Shown: one piece after another, positions 19,950-31,694 of the stretch
Position numbering within the stretch: position 1 is the stretch's first letter
Layout: the number at the start of each line of letters is the position of its first letter
From: Rhizomys pruinosus
Taxonomy: Eukaryota; Chordata; Mammalia; Rodentia; Spalacidae
Direction of reading: 5' to 3'
NCBI GenBank assembly: GCA_009823505.1
Contig: VZQC01006589.1
Span: forward strand, 5,451,136-5,515,135
DNA length: 64,000 bases
Notes under the pieces: generated by a model
Database searches by the model: none
What the model was told of the DNA's origin: nothing
The model's input: only the letters and a program-made list of their open reading frames with translations
Made by a program: the position numbers and the translations under genes

Positions 19950-22787
19950 AAGGGTTCTCCACACTGCTTTCCATAGTGGTTGTACAAGTTTAAATTCCCA
20001 CCAGCAGTAGATGAGTGTTCCCCTTTCCCCACAGCCCATCCAGCATAGGTAGTCTTTTGTTTTCTTGATCTTAGCTAGCTATACTGGAGTGAGATGATAT
20101 CTGAGAGTGGTTTTAATTTGCATTTCCTTGATTATTAATGATGTTGAACACGTTTTAAGATGTTTCTCAGCCATTTTTAATTCCTCACTGGTGAAGACTC
20201 TGTTCAGCTCTTTACTCCATCTTTTGAATAGGTCATTTGTCTTCTTACTTTTTACTTTTTTGAGTATTTTATATATTCTTGACGTCAATGCTCTGTCAGA
20301 TGTGTCACTGGTAAAGATTTCTTTCCACTCTGTAGGTTTTCTCTTCACCATCTTGTTTCTTTCACTGTACAGAATATTTTGAGTTTTATGAGGTCCCATT
20401 TGTTGACTGTTGACCTTACTTCCTCTACAGCTGCTGTCTTATTTAGAGAGTCTTTTCTTATGCCTATGTCTTGTAGGTTGTTGCCAACTTTTTCTTTTAT
20501 CACCTTCAGGATTTCAGGCTTCACGTTGAGATCTTTGATCCACTTGGAGTTGATTTTTGTACAGGTGAGAGGTAGGGGTTTAATTTTGTTCTTCTACAGA
20601 TGATGATCCAATTTTGCCAGTACCATTTGCTGAAGATACTATCCTTCCTCCATTGAGGGTTTTTTGCCCCTTTGTCAAATATGAGGTGGCCGAAATTGTC
20701 TGAGGTCAAGTTTGGATCTTCAATTTTGTTCCATTGGTCAACTGGTCTGTTTTTATGCCAGTACCAGGCTGTCTTTTGGTCCATGGCCCTGTAATATAGC
20801 TTGAAGTCTGGTAGGGGAATTCCCTCCACACCCCTGTTTTGCATTTTTCACTCAAGGTCGCTTTAGCTATTTGGGGTCTTTTGTTTTACCATATGAATTT
20901 AAGGATTTTTTTTCCAAGTCTGTGAAGGGATTTTGATTGGGATTGCATTGAGTCTATATATCGGTTTGGGTAAAATGGACATTTTTTACTATATTATTTT
21001 TCCCAATCCATGAGCATGGGAGGTCTTTCCATCTTTTGATGTCATTTCAATCTCCTTCTTCAGGGGTTTAAATGTTTTGTTGTAGAGGTCTTTGGTATCT
21101 TTGGTTAGGTTTGTTTCCAGGTATTTTATTATTTTTGAGGGTATTGTGAGTAGGGAGGTCTTCTTATATTCTTTTTCCACTTGTTTATTGTTGGTGTAAA
21201 GAAAGCCTACTTAGTTTTCTAGGTTAATTTTGTAGCCCACCACTTTAATAAAACTCAATCATTTCTAGAAGTTTTCTGGTGGAGTTTTTACCATCCCTTA
21301 GATAAACTATCATATAATTTGCAAAAAGGGATAGCTTAACTTCTTTTCTGATTAATACTCCTTTAATTTCCTTCTCTTGTGTTATTGCCCTAGCAAGTGT
21401 TTTGAGCACTATGTTGAAGAGGAGTGGCAATAGGGGCAGCCTTGCCAGGTACCTTCCTATAAGGGAAATGATTCCAATTTTTCTCCATTTAGGATGATGT
21501 TGGCAGTGGGTTTACTGTATATGGCTTTGATCATGTTGAGGAATGTTCCTTTCAGTCCTATTCCTTCTAGAACTTTAAACATGAAGGGATGTTGGATCTT
21601 GTCAAAGGCTTTTTCTTCATCATTTGAGATGATCATGTGGTTTTTGTCTTTCAGTCCATTTATGTGTTTTATGATATTTATTGATTTACATATGTTGAAC
21701 CTTCCCTGCATCTCTGGTATGAATCGAACTTGATCATGATGGATGATCTTTTTGCTGTTGATCTGAATGCAATTTGCAAGTATTTTGTTGAGAATTTTTG
21801 CATCTATGTTCATTAGTGAGATGGGTCTATAGCATGTTTTTTACTTGCATATTTGCCCGGCTTTGGTATTAGAGTGATGCTGGCTTCATAGAAGGAGTTT
21901 GGGAGAATTCCCTCTGTTTGTATCATTCTAAACAGTTTGAGTGACAATGGTTGTAGGACCTCTTTAAATGTTTTATAGAATGCTGCCATGAAACCATCTG
22001 GACCTGGGCTTTTTTTAGTTGGAAGGTTTTTAACTACATCTTCAATTTCCTCAAATACTATGGGTCTGTTTAAACTGTCAATCTCTTCTTGGTTAAGCTT
22101 TGTTGGTTTACAGGATTTCATATATTCATCCATCTGTCTTAGGTTTTCAAATTTAGTGGAGTATACATTTTTGAAGCATTCTCATAAGATTGTCTGGGTC
22201 TTTTCTTTGTCTGTTGTGATGTTTCCCTTTCATCATGAATACTATTTATTTGGAGTTGCTCTCTCTCTCCCTCTTTTTTTTTTTTCTTTCTTTTTTTTTT
22301 GGTTAACTGGGATAGAGGTCTGTCTATTTTATCTTTTCAAAGAATCAGCTTTTGGATTCATTGATTTTATCTATTGTTTTCTTTGTTTCTATTTCATTAA
22401 TTTCTGCTCTGATTTTTGTTATTTCTTCCTGTCTGTTGGGTTTAGGGTTCATTTGTTGCTGTCTCTCAAGTGATTTTAGCTGCAGTGTTAGATCGTTTAT
22501 TTGTTCCCTTTCTGTTTTTTTATTGTAGGTACTTAGAAATATAAACTTCCCTCTTAGGACTGCTTTTAAAGTGTCCCATAGATTTTGCTGTGTTGTTTTA
22601 TCATTGTCATTCAGTTCCAGGAATGTTTTTATTTCTTTCTTTATTTCTTCTTTGACCCATTCATTATTCAGGAGAGTGTTGTTTAGTCTCCATGTATTCT
22701 TGTAGGTTGTATGGTTTATCCTGGTGTTGATGTTGAGTTTTATTGCACAGTGGTCTGATAGAATGCATGAGATTACCAGGGAACATG

Positions 22788-23309
22788 TTGTAGTTCATGA
22801 TGTTAAGTAAGCAACTGGGAGGAATGTTGCAAAATAAAAATAATAATGATAATGATTGTTCATATATTTTGTGTTTAAATAAAGGCTTTTAACAGCCATT
22901 TATCAAGATGAGACAGCCTTGCTTTTAAAAATCATCAGGCATTATAACAAAAATCTAAGTATAATCACTTCATAATTAAATAATTTACTTAATACTGTCT
23001 AGTAATTGGCTCATAGCTACTGAACGTTTGATGTAATTCTCATGCATTGTTTTGTGTCTGAAGTTTTCCTTTCTGTAACTTAGTAAAGTATTTTTCCTCT
23101 CTCAGGCTTACACTGTGATCAGGAAATGCCCTAAAAGTCTAGATTTGAGCTGCCTGATGAACAAAGGAGTATGTAGCACATCGAGTTAGCATTACAATTC
23201 AGTTATACTCACATAAAGTAATATTAACCAATTTTTGAGAACATTTTAGTGCTGTATATGCTATATGCATTTTCAATATTTTTTATTGTGTAGAGACTTG
23301 ATATCAACA
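22788..23309. other. Unique-looking spacer
   Basis: AT-rich DNA between two L1 blocks. Nothing recognised. Confidence 0.5.
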
Positions 23310-23320
23310 AAATGAGAATG

Positions 23321-23530
23321 CTTGAGTTGGAGAGATGGCCTAGTGGCTAAGAGGACCCGGGTTCGATCCCCAGTGCCCGCATGGCGGCTGAGAACTGTCT
23401 TTGACTCCAGTTCCAGGGGAATCTGACGCCCTCTTCTGACAGCCGCGGCATTGCATGACAAGGGTGCAATCACCTACATGCACACAGTACATTCATGCAC
23501 ATACAAGAATAAATTAAAAAAAAATTTTTT
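23321..23530 (+). mobile_element. B2/B3-type SINE, non-duplicated form
   Basis: Plus-strand SINE with duplication AAATGAGAATG (23310-23320 and 23531-23541). It has a single 'ctccagttccagg' block. About 25 bp around the anticodon-loop region of the tRNA-like head is missing ('aagaggacccgggttcgatc'). Confidence 0.93.
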
Positions 23531-23541
23531 AAATGAGAATG

Positions 23542-23881
23542 ATTTCCTTGTTGGAACTATCAGGCAAATTGCATAAATATCACTACCTTGGCTCTGGTGA
23601 CTGTCGCCTAGACATAAAAAGTCTACCCAGGAACACAGCTGAGCTATGTTTTCGTGAAATTGCTATTCAGTTATCTGTCTGCTACATTATAATCTCCATA
23701 GATGCATTTTAATCCTATGTATACTCAGTAAATTTCATTAGTAATTTATCATTAACATTTTATCCATATTTTATACTTGCAAAGTAATAAAAATATAGAG
23801 ACCTGAAGTGTTTTATAAAAAGTAACCAAGGTTTTCATATCTTCAATTAAATTTTTAATAAATGAGGTAATTCTTTTTAAA
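23542..23881. other. AT-rich spacer
   Basis: Nothing recognised. Confidence 0.5.
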
Positions 23882-24358
23882 TGTTTTTTATTGAAGCTTT
23901 GTGCAATTCATATGACATTTCTCGGTCCAATTTAGACTCATTCCCCTTTCCATCAACTCCACCACATGCAAGTTCATGCATTTTGACATACATGTCTTGC
24001 ATCTTTTTTTCAGTCCTTTTAAAGTTTTTCTATGCAAAGGTTTATGTTTGGAGCTGAAGTTTACTGCTTTAGTCAGTTCTTTGTCCCAGTCCTTTTGTTG
24101 TAGTTCCCTCCAATTTGTATTGCTCCAAACTATGCATATATGTAACACATATACCAAAATTATGACATCTGAAAATAAACTGTATGTTAATTCCAAAACA
24201 TGTTTAGGAATTCACATTTTCCCCTTTAATTTTATATTACTCTAAAATATGCATACATACACCCCCCCTGTATATTACAATTACAAAGTCTGAAAATAAA
24301 TGGTAGGTAGGTTAATTCTAGATCCCATTAAGGGATTCACAATATGATGGTTTTCTGG

Positions 24359-24360
<2 letters not shown>

Positions 24361-24412
<52 letters not shown>
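24361..24412. repeat. (TA)n microsatellite in L1 3'UTR
   Basis: About 25 TA units preceded by GTGTGTGT. Confidence 0.95.
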
Positions 24413-24414
<2 letters not shown>

Positions 24415-24439
24415 TTGCTTTGCTCAGTTTGCCTCACTA

Positions 24440-25845
24440 CTAGGTATTTGGTGCTAACATACACAAATGAGGGATACCATTCTTCATTTGTTTTTCTGTG
24501 ACTGTGTTAGTTCACTTAGCACAATGTCTTCTAGTTCCATCCATTTACCTACAAATTTCATTATGTCATCTTTCTTTAATGCTGCATAGAATTCCATTGT
24601 GTAGATGTACCACATTTTCTCTATCCACTCATTGGTTGGTTAAGGAGCACTTGGGTTGGTTCAAGCTCTTTGCTATTGTGAGGAGAGCTGCAATAAATAT
24701 AGATGTCCATGTATCATTGCAGTAGGATGAGTCTTGTGGGTATATACCCAGGAGTGGTATGACTGGGTCAGGTGGTAGGCTCATTTTGAGTCTTTTAAGG
24801 GTTTTCCATATTGCTTTCCATAATGGTTGTATGAGTTTACATTTCCGCCAACAGTGGATGAGTGTTCCCCTTTCCCCACAATCTCTCCAGCATTTGGTGT
24901 CTTTTATATCCTTGATCTTAGCCAACCTTATCAGAATGAGATGCTGTCTTAAAGTGGTTTTAATTTGCATTTCCTTAATTACTAACAATGTAGAACTCTT
25001 TTTAAGATGTTTCTGTGCCATCTTTACTTCCTCACTTGTGAAATCTCTGTTCAGCTCTTTACTCCATCTTTTGTGTGAGTCATCTGTTTTCTTACTTCTC
25101 TGTTATTTGTTTTGCTTTGTTTTGTTTGTTTTTGAGTAGTTTTAATATTCTGGATGTTATTGCTCTATCAGATGTATCAGCAATGACGGTTTCCTCCCAC
25201 TCTGTGGGTTTTCCCTTCACTTCCCTGATTGTTTCTTTTGCTGTAAAGAAGCTTTTGTAAAGAAGCTTTAATGAGATCCCACTTGTCAATTGTTGACCTT
25301 ATTTCCTGTGCAGCTGCTGTTCGATTTAGAAAGTCTTTTCCTAGCCAGGCTTCGTGGTGCATGCCTTTCAACATAGCACTCAGGAGGCAGAAGCAGGTGG
25401 ATCTTTGTGAGTTCAAGGCCAGCTTGGTCTGCAGAGTGTGTTCCAGGACAGCTAGGACTACATGGAGACCCTGTTTTGAAAAGACCCCCCCAAAATAAGT
25501 CTTTTCCTACAACTGTGTCTTGTAGGTAGCTACCAAATTTTCTTCTATCACCTTCAAAGTTTCTGGGTTCTTGTTGAGGTCTTTGATCCATTTGAAGTTA
25601 ATTTTTGGACAGAGTGAGAGGTAGGCGTTTAATTTTATCCTTCAACTAGTGGGATCCAGTTTTACCAGCACTATTTGCTGAAGAAGCTCTCTTTCTTCCA
25701 ATGAGTCTTTTTGGCCCCTTTACCAAATAGGAGGTGGCTGAAATTGTATGTGCTTAAGTTTGGATCTTCAGTTTTTTCCATTCATCTATAGGTCTGCTTT
25801 TGTGCTAGTACCAGGTTGTTTTTATGATTATAGCTCTGTAATTTT
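24440..25845 (-). pseudogene. L1 ORF2 C-terminal remnant
   Basis: Frames of 65-130 codons match the ORF2 C-terminal region. At 24629-25021 the Cys-His cluster reads [19 protein letters not shown], close to the C-X3-C-X7-H-X4-C pattern. Stops, frame changes and the B1 insertion inactivate it. Confidence 0.85.
25344..25496 (+). mobile_element. B1 SINE nested in L1
   Basis: Plus-strand B1 ('gccaggcttcgtggtgcatg', 'gaggcagaagcaggtggat', 'tacatggagaccctgt') with duplication AAGTCTTTTCCTA at 25331-25343 and 25497-25509. Confidence 0.95.
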
Positions 25846-26389
25846 TCTGTATATTGGATAATATCTAAGTTTAAACCCGTGATTCCGAAAGTAAGATGTT
25901 ATGCTTAGTCTCAAAAGAAGAATCTACCTATTCAGAAAACCATTACTAAGTTATACAGATTTTCTATGACTTTCCTGGCTTGCTTTTAATACAGTGATCT
26001 CATCTTGTTATGAGTCTCTGAATATAGACATGGATGGTGAAATATTATTTTTTAATGTTTTATTGATGTTTTGTGTATTTCAGACAACATTTTTGGTTCA
26101 GTTTAGGCATATTCCCTTTTCCTTTTCCTCCACCCCACCCAAGATCATACATTCCACCATAACTAATCTGCATCTTTCCCTGCATCTTTTTTTTATGTTT
26201 AGGAATTCACATTTTCCTCCATAAATTTTATATTATTCTAAAATATGGATACATATTCTCCACCCATAGACAATAATTACAGTATCTGAAAATAAGTGGT
26301 GGGTGGCTTCTAGAGTCCATTGAGAGATTTATATTAAAACAACATAGTTGCTTTCAGATAAACAGAAATATAACAGTAATGTTGTTCAG

Positions 26390-29096
26390 CTTGCCTTTCA
26401 TCTGGGGGATTTGGTGTTAGCATCCACAAATGAGGGAAACTATTCTCTGTTTGTTTTTTGGGGACTGTGTTACTTCAGTTAGCATAATGGCTTAGAGCTC
26501 CATCCATTAACCTGCAAGGTTCATGATGTCATCTTTCTTTACTGAATTATACTCCATTGTGTAGATGTACCACATTTTTGTCATCCTCTCGTCTGTTGAG
26601 GGGCATTTGTGTTGGTTCCAACTCTATGCCATTGTGGAGAGAGCTGCAATGAACATGGATGTGCATGTATCTTTACAATAGGATGAGTCTTTGGGGTATA
26701 TATCCAGGAGTGGTATGACCGAGTCAGGTAATAGGCTCATTTTGAGTCTTTTTTTTAAAATATTTTTTAATTAATCCTAATTATTTCTGTATGTGTATGA
26801 ATGTAATGTCTGCATGCAAGTCTGTGCACCCATGTCGTGCAATGCCGCGGAGGTCAGAAGAGGGTGTCGGATTCTCCTGGAACTGGAGTTTTCCTGGAAT
26901 TGGAGTTTCAGACTGTTCTCGGCCCCCATGTGGGTGCTGGGGATCGAACCCGGGTCCTCTGCAAGAGCGGTCAGCGCTCTTAACCGCTAGGCCATCTCTC
27001 CAGCCCCCATTTTGAGCCTTTTAATTGTTCTCCACACTGCTTTCCATAATGGTAGTACAAGTTTACATTCGCACAAGCAATGGATGAGTGTTCCCCTTTC
27101 CCCATAACCTCTCCGGTATTTGGTGTCTTTTGTTTTCTTGATCTTTGCTAGTTGTATCAGAGTGAGATGATATCTGAGAGTGGTTTTAATTTGCATTTCC
27201 TTAATTATTAATGATGTTGAACACATTTTAAGATGTTTCTCAGCCACCTTTAATTCTTCACTGGTGAAGTCTCTGTACAGCGCTTTACTTCATCTTTTGA
27301 GTAGGTCATTTGATTTCTTCTTTGTTTTTTGAGTAGTATACATATTTTTGATGTTAATGTTCTGTCAGATGTATCACTGGTGAAGATTTCCTCCCTGTCT
27401 GTGGGTTTTCTTTTCACTTCCTTGATTGTTTCTTTTGCTGGGCAGAAACTTTTGAGTTTGATGGGGTCCCATTTGTTGAATGTTGACCTTATTTCCTGTG
27501 CAGCTGCTGTCTGATTTAGAGAGATTTTTTCCTATGCCTATGTCTTGTAGGTTGTTGCCAACTTTTTCTTCTATCACCTTCAGGACTTTGGGTTTCATGT
27601 TGAGATCTTTGATCCACTTGGTGTTGATTTTTGTACAGGTTGAGAGGTAGGGATTTAATTTTGTTTTTCTACGAATGGTGATACAATTTTGGCAGCACCA
27701 TTTGATGAAGATGCTATCCTTCCTCCATTGAGGTTTTTTTTCCCCCTTTGTCAAATATGAAGTGCCTGAACTTGTATGAGGTCAAGTTTGGGTCTTCAAT
27801 TTTGTTCCATTGGTCAATGTATGTGTTTTTGTGCCAGTACCAGGCTATTTTTATGACTATGGCCCTGTAATATAGCTTGAAGTCTGGTAGAGCAATCCCT
27901 CCTGCATTGCATTTTTCACTTAGGGTTGCTTTAGCTATTTGGGGTCTTTTGTTTTTCCATATGAATCTAAGCATTTTTTTTTCTCCAAGTCTGTGAAAAA
28001 ATTCATGGGGATATTGATTGGGATTGCATTGAATCTGTATATCAGTTTGGATAAAATGGACATTTTTACTATATTACTCTTCCTAATCCATGAGCATGGG
28101 AGGACTTTCCATTTTGTTGTCATTTTCAATATCCTTCTTCAGGGGTTTAAAATTTTTGTTGTAGAGGTCTTTGGTGTCTTTGGTTAGGTTTGTTCCCAGG
28201 TATTCTATTACCCAGGTAGTCTATTATTTTTGAGGATATTGTGAGTAGGAAGGTCTGCTTATATTCCTTCTCCACTTGTTTATTGTTGGTGCAAAGAAGG
28301 GCTACTTAGCTTTCTAAATAAATTTTGTAGCCCACCAGTTTACTAAAACACTTAATCATCTCTAGAAGTTTTCTGGTAGAGTTTTTGGCATCCCTTAGGT
28401 AAACTATCATATCATCTGCAAAAAAGGAATAGCTTAACTTCTTATTTTCTGATTAGTACTCCTTTAATTTCCTTCTCTTGTCTTATTGCCCGAGCAAGTG
28501 TTTCAAGCACTATGTGGAAGAGGAGTGGCGTTAGGAGCAGCCTTGCCAGGATCCCAATTTTAATGGAAATGGTTCCAATTTTTCTCCATTTAGGATGATG
28601 TTGGCAGTGGGTTTGTTGTATATGGCTTTGATCATGTTGAGGAATGTTCCCTTCAGTCTTATTCCCTCTAGGACTTTAAGCATGAAGGGATGCTGGATCT
28701 TGTCAACAGCTTTTTCTGCATCAATTGAGATGATCCTGTGGTTTTTGTCTTTCAGTCCATTTATGTGTTTTATGATATTTATTGATTTGCATATGTTGAA
28801 CCATCCCTGGATCTCTGGTATGAATCCAACTTGATCGTGATGGATGATCTTTTTGCTGTGGGTCTGAATGCAATTTGCAAGTATTTTGTTGATAACTTTT
28901 GCATCTATATTCCTTAGCATGATGATGGGTTTATAACTTTCTTTTTTGCCTATATCTTTGCCTGATTTTGATATTAGTGTGATGCTGGCTTCATAGAAGG
29001 AGTTTGGGAGAATTCCCTCTGTTTGTATCCTCTGAACAGTTTGAGCAGCAATGGTTGTAGGATCTCTTTAAATGTTTTACAGAGACTTTTGGGGGT
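26390..29096 (-). pseudogene. L1 ORF2 remnant (RT to C-terminus)
   Basis: Broken ORF2. The longest pieces are 28531-28920 (motif A region [13 protein letters not shown]) and 27374-27754. The catalytic motif near 28400 still encodes FADD, but an extra T shifts the frame just before it. The Cys-His region (about 27090) has lost cysteines. Not functional. Confidence 0.87.
26753..27007 (-). mobile_element. B2/B3-type SINE, duplicated subfamily
   Basis: Antisense SINE flanked by CATTTTGAGTCTTTT (26738-26752) and CATTTTGAGCCTTTT (27008-27022), one mismatch. The insertion point is the same L1-homologous position that received the retrocopy at 18170. Confidence 0.94.
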
Positions 29097-29645
29097 GGAC
29101 TCTCTCCTGGGCTGCTGCTAAGGGGTCGCATCTCTGAGGCCTTCTGGGCCCAACTGCCCTTTACCTTTGGAGCCAGGACCAGAGGGTCGGTGGGTTTGGG
29201 TCAGTGCTCTGCACCTTTGTGCCAGCTGGCTGGAAGTCACTCAGGCAGAACAAGAAGAGAAGAGTGACTTAGGCGACTAACATAGTGAAAATGTATTTGT
29301 GATCTGAACCACAAAAGGGAAGCCCACATGCCAGGGACACGATGGAGGGACAACATGGAAAAGGCACAAGATAATCCTGCACTAGGCTCTACCAAACCTG
29401 TAGGAGATAGCTAAAATGGGAACCCCTTGGAGGAGACCCAAGGAACAGATCTTAGAGGAATAATTGCAGACCTACACAGAGAAATTAAAGAACATAAAGA
29501 AGAATTCAGAGAACTTAAGAGAGAGAGAATGAAAAACTCAAAAAGGACCTACAGGGATACAAAGACAAACTTTGGAAAGAACTAAAGGAACAGATTGACA
29601 AATTCCAGAAAGAACTAGAGGGAGAAAAAAGCAAACTCTGAAAGG
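29097..29645 (+). mobile_element. L1 5'UTR end and ORF1 start in plus orientation
   Basis: Switches polarity relative to both neighbours. 29097-29354 is GC-richer L1 5'UTR-like sequence. ORF1 starts with ATG at 29355 (MEKAQDNPALGSTKP...) but meets a stop after about 19 codons. Coiled-coil text with frame changes runs to about 29645. It may be the inverted 5' part of the L1 at 26047-29096 or a separate fragment. Confidence 0.75.
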
Positions 29646-30660
29646 AAGTACATTTAAAGTCATTTAGTACTGGGAATACTTTAGTCCACATTCTTCTAGC
29701 TTTCATAGTTTGTGCTTTGAAGTCATCTGTGATTCTGATGGGTTTCCCCTTATATGTAACTTGTTTTTCTCTTGCAGCTTTCAGTATTTTGTCTTTGTTT
29801 TGAGCATCTAGTGTTTTAACAATTATATGGCGTGTCAAATTTCTTTTCTGGTCCTGTCTGTGTGGTGTTCTAGGCACTTCTTGTATTTGTATGGGTTTGT
29901 CTTTTTACAGTTTGAAGAAATTTTCTTCTATTAGCCTGTTGAAGATCTGGTCAATAGTGTTGTCTTGGGATTCTTCTCCTTCCTCTTTCCCTATGATGCA
30001 GAGATTTGGTCTTTTCATAGCGTCCCACATTTCCTGGTTGTTCCACTCTTGTGTTTATTTTTTTTAAGTTTTCATAATCCTTAATTGAGCATTCTAGTTT
30101 GTCCATGTTATCCTGCAGGTCTGAAATTCTTTTTTCTGCTTCTTCCATTCTGCTTCTGAGTCTTTGTCCCATCCTTTCCTGTTGATTGGATGGACATTCA
30201 GTTTCATTTTTCATTTCATCTTATGATTTCCTTAGTAGTTCCACTTCCTCCTGGAGCCTGTCATTCTCATCTTGTAGCTCTTTGGTTCCTTGGTCATTTT
30301 CTTTTTTCATTTTTGCCTAGGATCTTTTCAGTATTTCCACTTCCTTCTGGAGATTGTCATTTTCTCCCTTTAGTTCTTTCCAATGTTTGTCATTATCACC
30401 CTCTTGGTCCTTCTTGAGTTTTTCATTCTCTTCCCTTAGTTCTCGATTTTCTTTGAATATGTCCCCAATTTTTCTTCTAAGGTTGGTGTCTTGGTTTCCT
30501 TCCAGGAACATCTCATTGTAAGAATCTTCTGTAGGGTTGGTAGAGTTTGGCATGGATTTATTATGAGGTTTTCTAAGATTGTTTTTTTTCTTTGTGACTT
30601 TGGTATGTGGATTTGTTTGTTTATTTGTTTCTTTGGATTCTTGATGCCTCAATGTTGGCT
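29646..30660 (-). pseudogene. L1 ORF1 remnant
   Basis: Antisense ORF1, the L1 RNA-binding trimer protein. The N-terminus (PNSTNPTEDSY...) and coiled coil are at 30317-30600. The end of the coiled coil is at about 30050-30214 and an RRM-like part at about 29900-29990. The C-terminal domain at 29650-29877 includes 'VTYKGKPIRIT' and 'KARRMW'. Stops and frameshifts separate them. The C-terminus breaks at 'VFPVLNDFK' where the plus-oriented fragment joins. Confidence 0.85.
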
Positions 30661-30780
30661 GTGCAGACTATAATCACTAATACTGCGCCTGCTAGATCCT
30701 CTGTACCACCGCTCTCCCAAGCTGGGTTGGGGAGGGGCTGCTACCTTGGCCTGCACACCAGTACCCTGTTGACCAACTCA

Positions 30781-31238
30781 TGCCATGCACTGGGCCCACG
30801 CTGGTGTTGTGCTGTGTGCTGTTTGTGCATCTAACTCCGGCCATGTTGCACTCTGGAACCCGAAATTTGGATGGTCCCAGGTAATACCAAGCCTCCATGG
30901 GTCACAAGTGTGCCCAAAGCACCAAGGCATGTGGGGCTCACCTTGTTTTTCACTTACTGATGTTGTGAAGGAGGCAAGTGAATCTGCTCATGCCATGTCC
31001 TGGGTGCACACTAGTATTATGCTGTGTGCTCTGTGCACATCTAACTCTGCCCACATCACATACTGGAACCCTAAGGTTGGATGGTTTCGGGTAATACCAA
31101 GCCTCCATGGGCCACAGGGGTACCCAAAGCACCCAGGCAGGCAGTGCTCACCTGGTCTTTTGCCCGCTGATGTTGTTCAGGATGCAGGTGAAGTCTGCTC
31201 TCGCCAGGCGCTGGTGTTGTGCTGTGCTCTGTTGTGCA
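30781..31238 (-). promoter_or_regulatory. L1 5'UTR monomers, 210-bp period
   Basis: Two full units (30781-30990 and 30991-31200) and a partial third (31201 to about 31238) begin alike ('tgccatg.cctggg', 'tcgccaggcgctgg') and share 'gtaataccaagcctccatgg' and 'gatgttgt'. In rodent L1s such tandem monomers carry the promoter and more units usually mean more transcription. Because 210 is divisible by three, a plus-strand frame runs through the array as about 70-residue repeats. This is the antisense strand of the promoter and probably not a gene. Confidence 0.82.
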
Positions 31239-31250
31239 ATATTATAAAAG

Positions 31251-31652
31251 GATGTTTCAAGCACTACCTGAGGGAGTTAAAGAATGATTTATTTTACAGC
31301 TGTACATTTCAGAGAATGCTTTTGAAATGCATTGAACTTCGTTAATATTCACAATTTCCAAGCACTTTCTGGAGTGGTTGTTGGGTAATAGTCTGATGTC
31401 AAAGAGGAAAGTGAGATGCTTATGGTTTGATTTGACTAACAAGAAGCAACCCATTCATGGAATTAGATTATTGTCTACCAGAGCAGATCACTTCTCTTAC
31501 TGGCTGTGATATCCGGATGTGAGGCAAAGGTGTAGGTGCTGAGACAAGATGAGCAACAACAGCCTGTGTCTTGGTTGGTCTTCACTGGAATATTCGGATA
31601 GATTTGAAACTACCTAAATTAAAAGCTGAATGAATATAATAGTTTGGATTCC

Positions 31653-31694
<42 letters not shown>

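Larger units (their letters stand above)
17468..22787 (-). mobile_element. 5'-truncated L1, split by a retrocopy
   Basis: Antisense L1. It has a 3'UTR (17468 to about 17830), the ORF2 C-terminus (17830-18169), a 1.76-kb insertion (18170-19933), then ORF2 again from the duplicated site 19934-19949 through the RT to the endonuclease domain, breaking off near 22787. Without the insert the element is about 3.5 kb. Confidence 0.9.
17830..22787 (-). pseudogene. L1 ORF2 remnant (endonuclease part to C-terminus)
   Basis: Degraded ORF2 read right to left. The endonuclease tail is near 22600-22787. The PGPDGF block is at about 22000, motif [13 protein letters not shown] at about 21620 (consensus Asp changed to Asn-Asp order), and an RT block at about 21320 whose catalytic FADD reads FANY. 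The C-terminal zinc-like region is at about 20030. Frameshifts and stops break it into pieces of 61-118 codons. Loss of the catalytic Asp pair and many stops make it dead. Confidence 0.88.
23882..25850 (-). mobile_element. 5'-truncated L1 with nested B1
   Basis: Antisense L1 with a complete-looking 3'UTR (23882-24440, including (TA)n at 24361-24412) and the ORF2 C-terminal region (24440-25845). A B1 at 25344-25496 interrupts it. The pre-insertion site 'attttgagtcttttaagg' at about 24784 is intact here but carries insertions in two sister copies. Confidence 0.9.
26047..29096 (-). mobile_element. L1, 3'UTR to RT domain, with nested SINE
   Basis: Antisense L1 with a 3'UTR from about 26047, the ORF2 C-terminus, and the RT up to the block before PGPDGF. 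It ends at 29096, where L1 sequence of opposite polarity begins. The SINE at 26753-27007 interrupts it. Confidence 0.9.
29646..31250 (-). mobile_element. L1 5' half with monomeric promoter
   Basis: Antisense L1 comprising ORF1 (29646-30660) preceded, in L1 sense, by a tether region (about 30660-30780) and tandem 5'UTR monomers (30781-31238). No ORF2 of this element follows at its 3' side. The ORF1 text differs from that at 29355, so the two are not copies of one another. Confidence 0.82.

Noticed and set aside
21988..22473. 161-codon plus-strand frame with hydrophobic character
   Set aside because: Antisense shadow of the minus-strand L1 ORF2.
30781..31238. CRISPR-like array or satellite DNA
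   Set aside because: The repeats have no spacers, the period is 210 bp, and the array sits directly upstream of L1 ORF1. L1 monomers explain it fully.
30785..31345. 186-codon plus-strand open frame
   Set aside because: It runs through the antisense strand of the 210-bp L1 promoter monomers and into flanking DNA. The openness is explained by the period being a multiple of three.
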